Of a stretch of 12,049 nucleotides of DNA, positions 1-6,617 are shown in pieces. The stretch covers positions 1 to 12,049 of the forward strand of contig JAAYYX010000215.1 of NCBI GenBank assembly GCA_012515135.1, in the 5' to 3' direction. Under the pieces are notes generated by a model. That model saw only the letters and a program-made list of their open reading frames with translations, was not told the DNA's origin and searched no databases. Position 1 is the stretch's first letter. Each line of letters starts with the position of its first letter. Source of the DNA: Clostridiales bacterium (GTDB lineage Bacteria > Bacillota > Clostridia > Peptostreptococcales > Anaerovoracaceae). The position numbers and the translations under genes were made by a program.

Positions 1-54
1 AAGACACTTCAGAAAAATCGGCAGAGGAAGACACTTCAAAAAAAACCATTGAAG
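1..54 (+). repeat. Imperfect 27-bp tandem repeat in the jag linker
   Basis: Two 27-base units, 1-27 and 28-54, both begin AAGACACTTCA and agree at about 20 of 27 positions. They encode the acidic/serine units DTSEKSAEE and DTSKKTIEE of the disordered linker between the Jag_N and KH domains. More copies may lie left of the window. The second unit contains a run of eight A at 38-45. Confidence 0.5.
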
Positions 55-554
55 AAAAGCCGGTAAAAAGAAAATCAACAGCCGCCATAAGACCTGATGA
101 CCTGGAAGATGTCAGCCGGCATGAGGCTCTTGATTTTTTAAGAAAGACCTGTGAAAAAATGGGGTTGACTCTTGAAATAACCGCTAAGAAAAACGAAGAA
201 TGTATATATTTTGATATAGAAGGAAAAGATGCGGGGACCATCATAGGGAAAAGAGGGCAGACTTTGGATGCCATGCAGTATCTGACCAGTCTCGTTGTAA
301 ACAAAGAAAAAGAAAAATACATAAGAGTAGTTTTGGACGCAGAAAACTACAGGTCAAAAAGAGAAAAGACTCTTGAACAACTGGCAGACCGTCTTGCAAG
401 AAAAGTAGTAAAAACCAGGAGATCCGTAAGACTTGAGCCAATGAATCCATACGAAAGAATGGTAATACACGCAACTCTTCAGAATGACCCAAAGGTCAAA
501 ACCAGAAGTGAAGGTGAAGAACCATACAGAAGGGTTATAATCGAGCTCAAATAG
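1..554 (+). CDS. jag: Jag/KhpB (EloR) RNA-binding protein, 3' part only
   Basis: This is the C-terminal part of Jag (KhpB/EloR), a cytoplasmic RNA-binding protein linked in Gram-positive bacteria to control of cell elongation and division. The frame is open from base 3 to the TAG at 552-554, giving 183 visible residues. The N-terminal Jag_N domain lies outside the window. The first ~30 residues are a charged Asp/Glu/Lys/Ser linker. A KH domain follows, with its GxxG loop as GKRG at visible residues 82-85. The C-terminal R3H domain has the signature Arg152-x3-His156. The internal ATG at 159 is not the start, because conserved KH-type sequence continues upstream in frame. In relatives jag follows yidC and precedes mnmE, as here. 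A strong terminator follows the stop. The identification is secure and rests on both domain motifs plus synteny. Confidence 0.95.
   Translation, partial: DTSEKSAEEDTSKKTIEEKPVKRKSTAAIRPDDLEDVSRHEALDFLRKTCEKMGLTLEITAKKNEECIYFDIEGKDAGTIIGKRGQTLDAMQYLTSLVVNKEKEKYIRVVLDAENYRSKREKTLEQLADRLARKVVKTRRSVRLEPMNPYERMVIHATLQNDPKVKTRSEGEEPYRRVIIELK
514..541 (+). promoter_or_regulatory. Candidate promoter inside the 3' end of jag, for mnmE
   Basis: A perfect TATAAT lies at 536-541, with a weak -35 (GTGAAG, 514-519, three of six matches) 16 bases upstream. The predicted start is near 548, just before the jag stop. It is proposed because only 12 bases separate the downstream terminator from the mnmE start, leaving no room for a promoter between them. 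The match could be chance in AT-rich coding DNA. Confidence 0.3.
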
Positions 555-563
555 AAAAACCGT

Positions 564-594
564 AATGGCCCGTGGTATCCACGGGCCGTTTTTT
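564..594 (+). terminator. Intrinsic terminator between jag and mnmE
   Basis: A perfect 9-bp GC-rich stem (GGCCCGTGG at 567-575 with CCACGGGCC at 579-587) closes a 3-base loop. It is extended by a T-G and two A-T pairs and runs into six T at 589-594. This is a textbook rho-independent terminator. It ends only a few bases before the mnmE ribosome binding site. Confidence 0.9.
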
Positions 595-606
595 AAAAGG
601 AGAACA

Positions 607-2016
607 ATGAAAGAAACCATTGCAGCCGTTTCCACAGCCTATGGGGAGGGCGGTATAGGAATAGTAAGAATAAGCGGTGATGCAGCGGAACAGATACTTA
701 CCGATATATTTGTTCCCGCTTTTGATGTCCCCGGAAAAGAGGGGCACAAGACCCAAAGAAAAAACACAGTCGGAGAAAATAGAAAACTGATTTACGGAAC
801 TGTAACAGATCCTAAAACCGGGGAAAAAATAGATGAGGCACTGGCGGTTTTCATGAAGGGACCTGCCACATATACAAGGGAAGATATAGTGGAAATAAAT
901 TGTCACGGAAGTGTTATTTCCCTTCGAAAAACTCTGGCACTGGTATTATCCATGGGCGCAAGACCTGCCGAAAACGGAGAGTTTACCAAAAGAGCGTTTA
1001 TAAACGGCAGGCTGGATCTTTCCCAGGCAGAAGCAGTGATAGATATTATAAAGGCAAAGACCGACAAGGGTTTTGGCATTGCCATGGATCAGCTTTCGGG
1101 AAAGTATTCCAAAGAAATATCGGACATAAGAAACAGAATCAAAGATATTCTTGTACAGATAGCGGTCAACATTGATTATCCCGATGAAGACATAGAAGAA
1201 ATAATGTACGAGGACCTTAAAAAAAGTGTATCGCAAATAGGCGATATGATAGGAATTCTAATAGATTCAGCGAACACAGGAAGAATAATAAAGGAAGGAC
1301 TTGATGTTGTCATAGTGGGAAGGCCCAACGTGGGAAAGTCCTCCCTTCTGAATGCTTTGCTTAGAGAATCAAGAGCCATAGTCACCGAGATACCCGGGAC
1401 AACAAGAGACACTATCGAAGAAACCATAAGCCTTAAGGGCATACCGGTAAAGATAACAGACACAGCCGGGATCCACTATACCGATGACCACATTGAAAGG
1501 ATCGGAATAAAAAAAAGCAAGAGTGCTTCTGAAAAAGCGGATCTTATTATTTTCATGCTGGATGCCAGTCAACGACTTACAGATGAAGACAGAGAGATAA
1601 TGGAAGCTATCATTGGGAAAAAAACCATTGTACTGATAAATAAAACCGATCTCGAGAAAAAGCTGGAGACGGATGAGATAAAAAAAACCCTTTCAAGCTG
1701 CAGGCTGATAGAGACCTCCTTATTGTCCGGCGAAGGCCTTTCCGAGATAGAAGAGGAAATTGAAAAACTTGTTTACGGAGGACATGTAAAGCAGCAAAAC
1801 AGCTTACTGGTAACCAATGCAAGACATGAAACGCTGCTGAAAGAGGCTGCAAGGGCCCTTCTTGATGCAGAAAAAATGATATCGAACGGCGGGGCCTTGG
1901 AGTTTATAGAGGTGGATATAAAAAGAAGTTATGATTTTTTGGGTGAGATAACGGGAGAAACGGTTTCAGACGATATAATAGAGGAAGTTTTTTCCAGATT
2001 CTGCCTTGGTAAGTAA
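607..2016 (+). CDS. mnmE: tRNA modification GTPase MnmE
   Basis: MnmE is a GTPase that works with MnmG to put the carboxymethylaminomethyl group on C5 of the wobble uridine of certain tRNAs, using methylene-THF and glycine. The protein has 469 residues, normal for the family. An N-terminal folate-binding domain is followed by a helical domain interrupted by the G domain. G1 is GRPNVGKS (238-245), G2 TTRD (265-268), G3 DTAG (285-288) and G4 NKTD (345-348). The C-terminal FCLGK carries the conserved Cys466. The ATG at 607 is chosen because it has an AAAAGGAG ribosome binding site at 595-602 and gives the family N-terminus METIAAVST-like (MKETIAAVST). An in-frame ATG at 565 would start inside the upstream terminator hairpin. 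The next gene, mnmG, encodes its partner enzyme and begins one base after the stop. Identification is secure. Confidence 0.98.
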   Translation: MKETIAAVSTAYGEGGIGIVRISGDAAEQILTDIFVPAFDVPGKEGHKTQRKNTVGENRKLIYGTVTDPKTGEKIDEALAVFMKGPATYTREDIVEINCHGSVISLRKTLALVLSMGARPAENGEFTKRAFINGRLDLSQAEAVIDIIKAKTDKGFGIAMDQLSGKYSKEISDIRNRIKDILVQIAVNIDYPDEDIEEIMYEDLKKSVSQIGDMIGILIDSANTGRIIKEGLDVVIVGRPNVGKSSLLNALLRESRAIVTEIPGTTRDTIEETISLKGIPVKITDTAGIHYTDDHIERIGIKKSKSASEKADLIIFMLDASQRLTDEDREIMEAIIGKKTIVLINKTDLEKKLETDEIKKTLSSCRLIETSLLSGEGLSEIEEEIEKLVYGGHVKQQNSLLVTNARHETLLKEAARALLDAEKMISNGGALEFIEVDIKRSYDFLGEITGETVSDDIIEEVFSRFCLGK

Positions 2017-2017
2017 G

Positions 2018-3907
2018 ATGAAAAGTTGTTCTATGGATGAATATGATGTAATCGTGGTCGGAGCCGGTCATGCGGGATGCGAGGCGGCTCTTGCTTCTGC
2101 GCGTCTTGGCAAAAAAACGCTGCTCCTGGCAATAAATCTGGAATCAGTGGCCATGATGCCCTGTAACCCTTCCATCGGAGGAACCGGAAAGGGGCATCTG
2201 GTCAGAGAAATAGATGCCCTTGGCGGAGAGATGGGGATCAATATCGATAAGACCTTTATACAGAGCAAAATGCTCAATACTGCCAAAGGTTCCGCTGTAC
2301 ATTCCTTAAGAGCTCAGGCCGACAAGCAGCTTTACCATCAGGAAATGAAGAAAACCGCAGAAAACCAGGAGAATCTTGATTTGAAACAGGAGGAAGCAAC
2401 GGATATAATCATAAACGAAGGAAAGGTCCAAGGGGTTATAACAAAAACCCTGGTGGAATATAAATGCAGGGCGGTGATTTTGGCCACAGGTACATTCTTA
2501 AGGGGAAGGATATTTATTGGCAGCACTTCCTATGACAGCGGTCCCAACGGTCTTTCCGCATCAATAATGCTGGCGGACAATTTAAAAAAACATGGTATAC
2601 CTTTGCGAAGATTCAAGACCGGGACACCGGCAAGAGCATTGGGTTCGTCCGTCGATAAAAGTAAGATGAAAGAACAGAAAGGGGACGATACGATCACACC
2701 CTTTTCTTTTATGAATGATGATATAGAAAAGGAACAGGTTTCATGCTGGCTTACATATACCAATGAGAAAACCCACGAGGTAATAAGAGAAAACCTTGAA
2801 AAATCAGCACTTTACGGCGGATACATAGAAGGGATCGGACCTAGATACTGCCCGTCTATCGAAGATAAAGTCAACCGGTTTTCCGAAAAAAAGAGACATC
2901 AGCTTTTTGTGGAGCCCGAAGGCACAAACACCGATGAAGTCTATCTGCAGGGCATGGCCACCAGCCTTCCAAAGGACATACAGGAGGCTTTTTATAAAAC
3001 CATCGCAGGCCTTGAAAAACTAAAGATCGTAAGGCCCGGATATGCCATTGAATATGACTGTATCGATCCCCGGGAACTTAAAATGAGCATGGAAAACCGC
3101 AGCATAGAAAATCTGTTTTGCGCAGGACAGCTCAACGGCAGTTCCGGATATGAAGAAGCGGCGGCCCAGGGAATAATGGCGGGAATAAATGCAGTTTTGA
3201 AGATCGACGGTAAAGAACCTTTTATTCTTGACAGAAGTGAAGCATATATAGGAGTGCTGATCGATGACCTTGTAACAAAAGGAACCTCTGAACCCTACAG
3301 GATAATGACATCCCGGGCAGAATACCGGCTTGTTTTAAGACAGGATAATGCAGATATAAGACTTACGGAAAAAGCCTACAGACTTGGACTGGCATCACAA
3401 GAAAGGTACGAAAGGGTCCTTCGAAAAAAGAAAATCATTGAAGAAGAACAAAGAAGATTTGAAACTACAAGAATAGACCGGGAAACAGCAAATACTTTCC
3501 TAAATAAAAAAGGAGGTTCCGGCGTCAAAAACAGCGTTACTCTTTCAGAGCTTTTAAAAAGACCGGAAGTTTCATATGAGCAGTTAAAAGACATAGATCA
3601 AGAAAGACCGAAGATGAAAAAGCACGAGGCAGAAGAACTTCAGGTCAGGATAAAGTACAAAGGATATATAGAAAAACAGCAGGCACAGATCGAACGCTTC
3701 AGGAAAACGGAACATAGAAAACTTGATGAGAACATGAATTATCGTGAGATACAGGGTATCAGGGAGGAAGCAAAACAAAAGCTGGAAGCCTTAAAACCCC
3801 TTTCCCTGGGACAGGCATCAAGAATATCAGGAGTTTCCCCTGCTGACATAAACGTTATAATGATATGGCTCGAAAAGAAAAAAAGAGAAAAACAGAGAAA
3901 ACAGTAA
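2018..3907 (+). CDS. mnmG: tRNA uridine-5-carboxymethylaminomethyl modification enzyme MnmG (GidA)
   Basis: MnmG is the FAD-dependent partner of MnmE in wobble-uridine modification. From the ATG at 2018 it has 629 residues, the usual length. The FAD Rossmann motif GAGHAG is at 15-20. The signature PCNPSIGGTGKGHL contains Cys49, TGTFLRG is at 157-163, and the second conserved cysteine, Cys278, lies in GPRYCPSIEDK. The start is uncertain. TTG 2006, ATG 2018 and ATG 2033 are all in frame, and none has a clear Shine-Dalgarno sequence. ATG 2018 lies one base after the mnmE TAA, so translation is probably coupled to mnmE. ATG 2033 would give a slightly shorter protein beginning MDEYDVIVVGAG. The function is secure; only the first few residues are in doubt. 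Confidence 0.97.
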   Translation: MKSCSMDEYDVIVVGAGHAGCEAALASARLGKKTLLLAINLESVAMMPCNPSIGGTGKGHLVREIDALGGEMGINIDKTFIQSKMLNTAKGSAVHSLRAQADKQLYHQEMKKTAENQENLDLKQEEATDIIINEGKVQGVITKTLVEYKCRAVILATGTFLRGRIFIGSTSYDSGPNGLSASIMLADNLKKHGIPLRRFKTGTPARALGSSVDKSKMKEQKGDDTITPFSFMNDDIEKEQVSCWLTYTNEKTHEVIRENLEKSALYGGYIEGIGPRYCPSIEDKVNRFSEKKRHQLFVEPEGTNTDEVYLQGMATSLPKDIQEAFYKTIAGLEKLKIVRPGYAIEYDCIDPRELKMSMENRSIENLFCAGQLNGSSGYEEAAAQGIMAGINAVLKIDGKEPFILDRSEAYIGVLIDDLVTKGTSEPYRIMTSRAEYRLVLRQDNADIRLTEKAYRLGLASQERYERVLRKKKIIEEEQRRFETTRIDRETANTFLNKKGGSGVKNSVTLSELLKRPEVSYEQLKDIDQERPKMKKHEAEELQVRIKYKGYIEKQQAQIERFRKTEHRKLDENMNYREIQGIREEAKQKLEALKPLSLGQASRISGVSPADINVIMIWLEKKKREKQRKQ

Positions 3908-3975
3908 AGGCGTATGAAACATTAAATCCCTATGAAATAAGAAAACCATAAAAAATATGAAAATAAGGAAGCTAA

Positions 3976-4692
3976 ATGAAAAAAATCGAAACTCTTCTAA
4001 AAAAGCACAAAATAAAAGAAAATATAATCAAAATTGCCGTTCCTGCCATGGAAGAGTATATGGGCAGCATAATTGAATGGAATAAAAAGGTAAATCTTAC
4101 AACAATAACCAGCAGAGAAGATTTTATTGAAAAACATCTGGTAGATTCCCTTATTTGCGCAGACTCAAAAGAGATCCGGAACTCAAAAACGATTATTGAC
4201 GTGGGGACAGGTGCCGGATTTCCGGGAATACCGCTGGCATTGGTTTTTCCTGAAAAAAGTTTTTTACTTCTGGATTCTCAAAACAAAAAAATCGGAATAA
4301 TAAAAGAAGCGGCAGAAAAAGCAGGTATCAGAAATGTCATATTCATACACGGACGTGCGGAGGATCTGGCCCGAGAAAAAGACTACAGGGAAAAATTCGA
4401 TCTTTGTTTATCAAGGGCAGTTGCGCCAATGGCGGTACTTCTGGAATACTGTCTTCCGTTTGTCAGGAAAGGCGGGAATTTTTTGGCTTATAAAGGTGCA
4501 AAATGGCAGCAGGAGATGGATGCCGCTGAAAATGCCCTGGATATACTGGGCGGTAAAAAAACAAGGATAGATAAAGACGGCTGCGGGAAAGAAGGCACAG
4601 AGCATGTAGTTATATATATTCACAAAGAAAAAGAAACTCCCGGGAAATATCCCCGAAAGGCTGGAAAACCTTCAAAATATCCACTTTTATAA
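3976..4692 (+). CDS. rsmG: 16S rRNA (guanine-N7) methyltransferase RsmG (GidB)
   Basis: RsmG uses S-adenosylmethionine to methylate N7 of G527 (E. coli numbering) in the 530 loop of 16S rRNA. Loss of the enzyme is known to give low-level streptomycin resistance. The protein has 238 residues. Its SAM-binding motif I, DVGTGAGFPG, spans 75-84. The conserved Ser-Arg-Ala occurs at 146-148, and the family's Lys/Pro-rich tail (TPGKYPRKAGKPSK) ends the protein. The ATG at 3976 has AAGGAAG at 3965-3971. A 68-base AT-rich gap separates it from mnmG. That gap contains three TATGAAA words and no clear terminator, so co-transcription is likely. The gene ends three bases before a parS site, and its last codons include a partial Noc-site-like CCCGGGAAAT. 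Confidence 0.97.
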   Translation: MKKIETLLKKHKIKENIIKIAVPAMEEYMGSIIEWNKKVNLTTITSREDFIEKHLVDSLICADSKEIRNSKTIIDVGTGAGFPGIPLALVFPEKSFLLLDSQNKKIGIIKEAAEKAGIRNVIFIHGRAEDLAREKDYREKFDLCLSRAVAPMAVLLEYCLPFVRKGGNFLAYKGAKWQQEMDAAENALDILGGKKTRIDKDGCGKEGTEHVVIYIHKEKETPGKYPRKAGKPSKYPLL

Positions 4693-4718
4693 AAATGTTT
4701 CACGTGAAACATTTTTTT
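4691..4718 (+). terminator. parS palindrome followed by T7, possible terminator of rsmG
   Basis: A perfect 26-base palindrome (4691-4716) overlaps the rsmG stop codon. In RNA it could fold into an 11-bp stem with an ACGU loop. Seven T at 4712-4718 form the distal part of the right arm and run past it. This has the geometry of an intrinsic terminator, but the stem is AT-rich and its main purpose is clearly the embedded parS. Terminator activity is therefore only a possibility. Confidence 0.4.
4696..4711 (+). promoter_or_regulatory. parS centromere site
   Basis: TGTTTCACGTGAAACA is a perfect match to the conserved bacterial chromosomal parS consensus (TGTTNCACGTGAAACA in Bacillus subtilis). 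It lies directly upstream of parA-parB near the expected origin, the usual place for parS. ParB-CTP clamps load here, spread on neighbouring DNA and recruit SMC. The site ends 10 bases before the candidate -35 of the parA promoter, so bound ParB could also repress its own operon (inference). Confidence 0.97.
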
Positions 4719-4721
4719 ATT

Positions 4722-4751
4722 GTGGCATATTTCTAAAGTATAAGGTATAAT
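4722..4751 (+). promoter_or_regulatory. Promoter of the parA-parB operon
   Basis: GTGGCA (4722-4727, four of six matches to TTGACA) and TATAAT (4746-4751) are separated by 18 bases, which fits a housekeeping sigma-A promoter. The predicted start is near 4758, giving a leader of about 30 bases before the parA start codon. It lies immediately downstream of parS. Confidence 0.6.
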
Positions 4752-4787
4752 CAAAGGGCACTTAGCACAAAGAAAGGAGGCGAGGAA

Positions 4788-5564
4788 TTGGGTAAAGCGA
4801 TAGCTATTTTTAATCAGAAAGGTGGTGTTGGCAAAACCACAACCAATATAAATCTTGCCGCAAGTCTTGCACAAAAAGGAAAAAAGGTACTCGTAATAGA
4901 TATAGATCCCCAGGGAAACACGACCAGCGGACTGGGGATATCGAAAAAAGACCTTGAAATTTCAACATATGAACTGCTTACAGATGATGATGCGGATGCA
5001 AAAGATGCAATCATGCACACATCTACAGAAAAGATGGATATAATACCGGCTAATGCACAGTTGGCCGGAGCAGAAGTGGAACTTGTACAGCTGAAAGCCA
5101 GAGAAAAAAAGCTGAAGCAGGCCATCGAAGGGATAAAAGATTCATATGACTATATTTTTGTAGACTGTCCCCCTTCCCTTGGGCTGTTGACCATCAACTC
5201 TCTTACGGCCGTTGATTCCGTGCTGGTTCCCATACAATGCGAGTTTTATGCCCTTGAGGGCGTCAGCCAGCTGATGAGCACCATTGAAATAGTAAGAAAG
5301 AATCTTAATCCGGACCTTCAAATACAGGGTGTTATCCTGAGTATGTTCGACGGTAGGACAAATCTTTCTATACAGGTGGTTGAGGAAGTCAAAAAGTATT
5401 TCAAAGAAAAGGTTTACACAACGGTCATACCAAGAAATGTGAGACTGGCAGAAGCCCCCAGTTACGGCATGACCATCGCCGAGTATGACCCCAGATCCAA
5501 GGGAGCAGAAGCGTACAGGGAATTTGCAGAAGAATTCCTGGAGATGGAGGAAAGCAATGGCTAA
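4788..5564 (+). CDS. parA: Chromosome partitioning ATPase ParA (Soj)
   Basis: ParA/Soj is a deviant-Walker ATPase that binds DNA as an ATP dimer. With ParB it helps segregate the origin region, and in Bacillus it also controls DnaA. The protein has 258 residues. The deviant Walker A motif KGGVGKTT is at 11-18 with signature Lys11. The Walker A' segment VIDIDPQGN includes Asp40, and Walker B VDCPPS has Asp126. The start is TTG at 4788, chosen because a near-perfect AAAGGAGG (4773-4780) sits 7 bases upstream and the product begins directly with the conserved (M)GKAIAIFNQKGGVGKTT. It overlaps parB by 8 bases. In B. subtilis noc lies between rsmG and soj; no noc is present here. Identification is secure. 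Confidence 0.97.
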   Translation: MGKAIAIFNQKGGVGKTTTNINLAASLAQKGKKVLVIDIDPQGNTTSGLGISKKDLEISTYELLTDDDADAKDAIMHTSTEKMDIIPANAQLAGAEVELVQLKAREKKLKQAIEGIKDSYDYIFVDCPPSLGLLTINSLTAVDSVLVPIQCEFYALEGVSQLMSTIEIVRKNLNPDLQIQGVILSMFDGRTNLSIQVVEEVKKYFKEKVYTTVIPRNVRLAEAPSYGMTIAEYDPRSKGAEAYREFAEEFLEMEESNG

Positions 5565-6432
5565 ACCAAAGAACAAAGGACTGGGGCGCGGCCTTGAGGC
5601 TTTGATGGGAGAGGCAGCCATAGGGATCCGGGAAAAAGACGGAAAAGGCAGCGGAATAGAATATATAGACATAAATAACATAAAACCCAACAGAAATCAG
5701 CCAAGAAAAGTTTTCAGCGAAGAAAAAATAATAGAACTGGCGGATTCCATAAAAGAACACGGAGTCATACAGCCCCTTATTGTAAGAGCCGCCGATTCAG
5801 GATATGAACTGGTGGCAGGAGAAAGAAGATGGCGCGCAGCAAGGACCGCAGGTCTTAAAGAAGTGCCATGTATACTAAGAGAGCTGACAGAAGAAGAAAA
5901 CATGCTGCTGGCCGTTGTGGAAAACATGCAGCGGGAAGACCTTAACCCCATAGAAGAAGCCGAAGGACTGGGAAACATGATCGAAGCTTTCGGACTTACA
6001 CAGGAACAGATATCAAAAAGTGTGGGAAAAAGCAGGCCGTATATAACAAATGCACTGCGTTTACTAAAATTACCCGACGAAATAAAAGAAATGATAAGCA
6101 GCGGAAAGATATCCCAGGGACATGGAAGGGTGCTGCTTACGGTGTCAGACAGGAAGAAACAGGTTGATCTGGCTGACAGAATAGTAAAAGAGGAGCTTTC
6201 TGTGCGTGTAACCGAAGCTCTGGCGGAAGGGAAAAAAGAGCAGTACAAAAAACCAAAAACCAGAAGAATGACAAAAAATCCTGATGTTCTGCAAATCGAA
6301 AGAGAGCTGAAGGATGCGCTGGGGACAAAAGTCAGCATAAACATGACGGGCAAAAAAGGAAGAATAGAAATAGAATATTACAGCAAGGAAGAACTGGAAA
6401 GATTAATAGATATTCTCAAACAAAAGAAATAA
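5557..6432 (+). CDS. parB: Chromosome partitioning protein ParB (Spo0J), CTPase
   Basis: ParB/Spo0J binds parS, forms a CTP-dependent sliding clamp, stimulates ParA ATPase and loads SMC. The protein has 291 residues. The N-terminal LGRGLEALMG (about 8-17) is the ParA-contacting segment. The CTP-binding domain contains GERRWRA (88-94) and ENMQREDLNP (122-131). The parS-reading helix-turn-helix lies around 147-170 (LTQEQISKSVGKSRPYITNALR). The C-terminal dimerisation region is about 240-291. The ATG at 5557 is preferred because it has GGAGG (5546-5550) with 6-base spacing, matches the family N-terminus and overlaps the parA stop. An in-frame ATG at 5485 would add 24 unrelated residues. Its position directly after parA, and the cognate parS upstream, favour Spo0J over the paralogue Noc. 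Confidence 0.97.
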   Translation: MAKPKNKGLGRGLEALMGEAAIGIREKDGKGSGIEYIDINNIKPNRNQPRKVFSEEKIIELADSIKEHGVIQPLIVRAADSGYELVAGERRWRAARTAGLKEVPCILRELTEEENMLLAVVENMQREDLNPIEEAEGLGNMIEAFGLTQEQISKSVGKSRPYITNALRLLKLPDEIKEMISSGKISQGHGRVLLTVSDRKKQVDLADRIVKEELSVRVTEALAEGKKEQYKKPKTRRMTKNPDVLQIERELKDALGTKVSINMTGKKGRIEIEYYSKEELERLIDILKQKK

Positions 6433-6435
6433 AAA

Positions 6436-6451
6436 TGTTTCATGAGAAACA
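6436..6451 (+). promoter_or_regulatory. Degenerate parS-like site after parB
   Basis: TGTTTCATGAGAAACA matches the perfect parS at 4696 in 14 of 16 bases; the two changes are in the central CACGTG. It starts four bases after the parB stop, exactly as the perfect site does after the rsmG stop. The identity extends leftwards through the shared TAAAAA, giving 22 of 24 bases over 6429-6452. Both arms (TGTTTC/GAAACA) are intact. Whether ParB binds it is unknown. Confidence 0.5.
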
Positions 6452-6462
6452 TATACCTGAAA

Positions 6463-6492
6463 AAATGGCCGATCCGAGAAGATCGGCCATTT
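6463..6492. terminator. 12-bp perfect hairpin after parB, probable terminator
   Basis: AAATGGCCGATC (6463-6474) and GATCGGCCATTT (6481-6492) form a perfect 12-bp stem with a 6-base loop, placed 30 bases after the parB stop. On the + strand it is followed only by ACGTTAAT, a poor T tract. Read on the - strand, its T tract would be six bases. It most likely ends the parAB transcript, perhaps weakly, but no - strand gene is seen that needs it. Confidence 0.6.
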
Positions 6493-6518
6493 ACGTTAAT
6501 AAATATACACAATATAAC
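6490..6518 (+). promoter_or_regulatory. Candidate upstream promoter of the hut operon
   Basis: TTTACG (6490-6495, four of six) and TATAAC (6513-6518, five of six) are 17 bases apart. The -35 overlaps the last bases of the hairpin after parB. The rest of the 6433-6666 gap, 234 bases, has no convincing gene. Confidence 0.35.
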
Positions 6519-6564
6519 TGTATCACAACAAAGAGATAAAGCGATGATAAATTTCAAAAAACTA

Positions 6565-6593
6565 TGGAAAAAATGTGTATGTTTAAGTATAAT
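6565..6593 (+). promoter_or_regulatory. Candidate main promoter of the hut operon
   Basis: TGGAAA (6565-6570, four of six matches) and a perfect TATAAT (6588-6593) are spaced by 17 bases. The 10-mer GTATAATCAA around this -10 is identical to that of the parA promoter at 4745-4754. The predicted start is near 6600, leaving a leader of about 65 bases that contains two palindromes. Confidence 0.5.
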
Positions 6594-6617
6594 CAAGAAA
6601 AAGGCTATCAGAAGCAA

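Noticed and set aside
565..606. In-frame 14-residue N-terminal extension of MnmE
   Set aside because: Its codons are the terminator hairpin and T tract, it has no ribosome binding site, and the family N-terminus begins at 607.
3908..3975. Three TATGAAA words and tiny frames (ATG AAA CAT TAA, ATG AAA TAA) before rsmG, perhaps leader peptides
   Set aside because: They lack ribosome binding sites and are easily produced by chance in AT-rich DNA.
4674..4730. Possible DnaA boxes around parS
   Set aside because: ATATCCACT and TGTGGCATA each differ from the DnaA box at two positions and there is no cluster. The origin is expected left of the window.
5485..5556. 24-residue N-terminal extension of ParB
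   Set aside because: The region is the parA 3' end in another frame. ATG 5557 has a good ribosome binding site and matches known ParB starts.
5697..6353. Long - strand open frame of 218 codons opposite parB (similar ones opposite parA and hutU)
   Set aside because: It is rich in Ser, Phe and Leu, as expected when a purine-rich coding strand is read backwards. It has no domain and no ribosome binding site.
6536..6550. Possible CcpA cre site upstream of hutH
   Set aside because: Only the central AAxCG-like bases match; the outer WTG half-site is absent.
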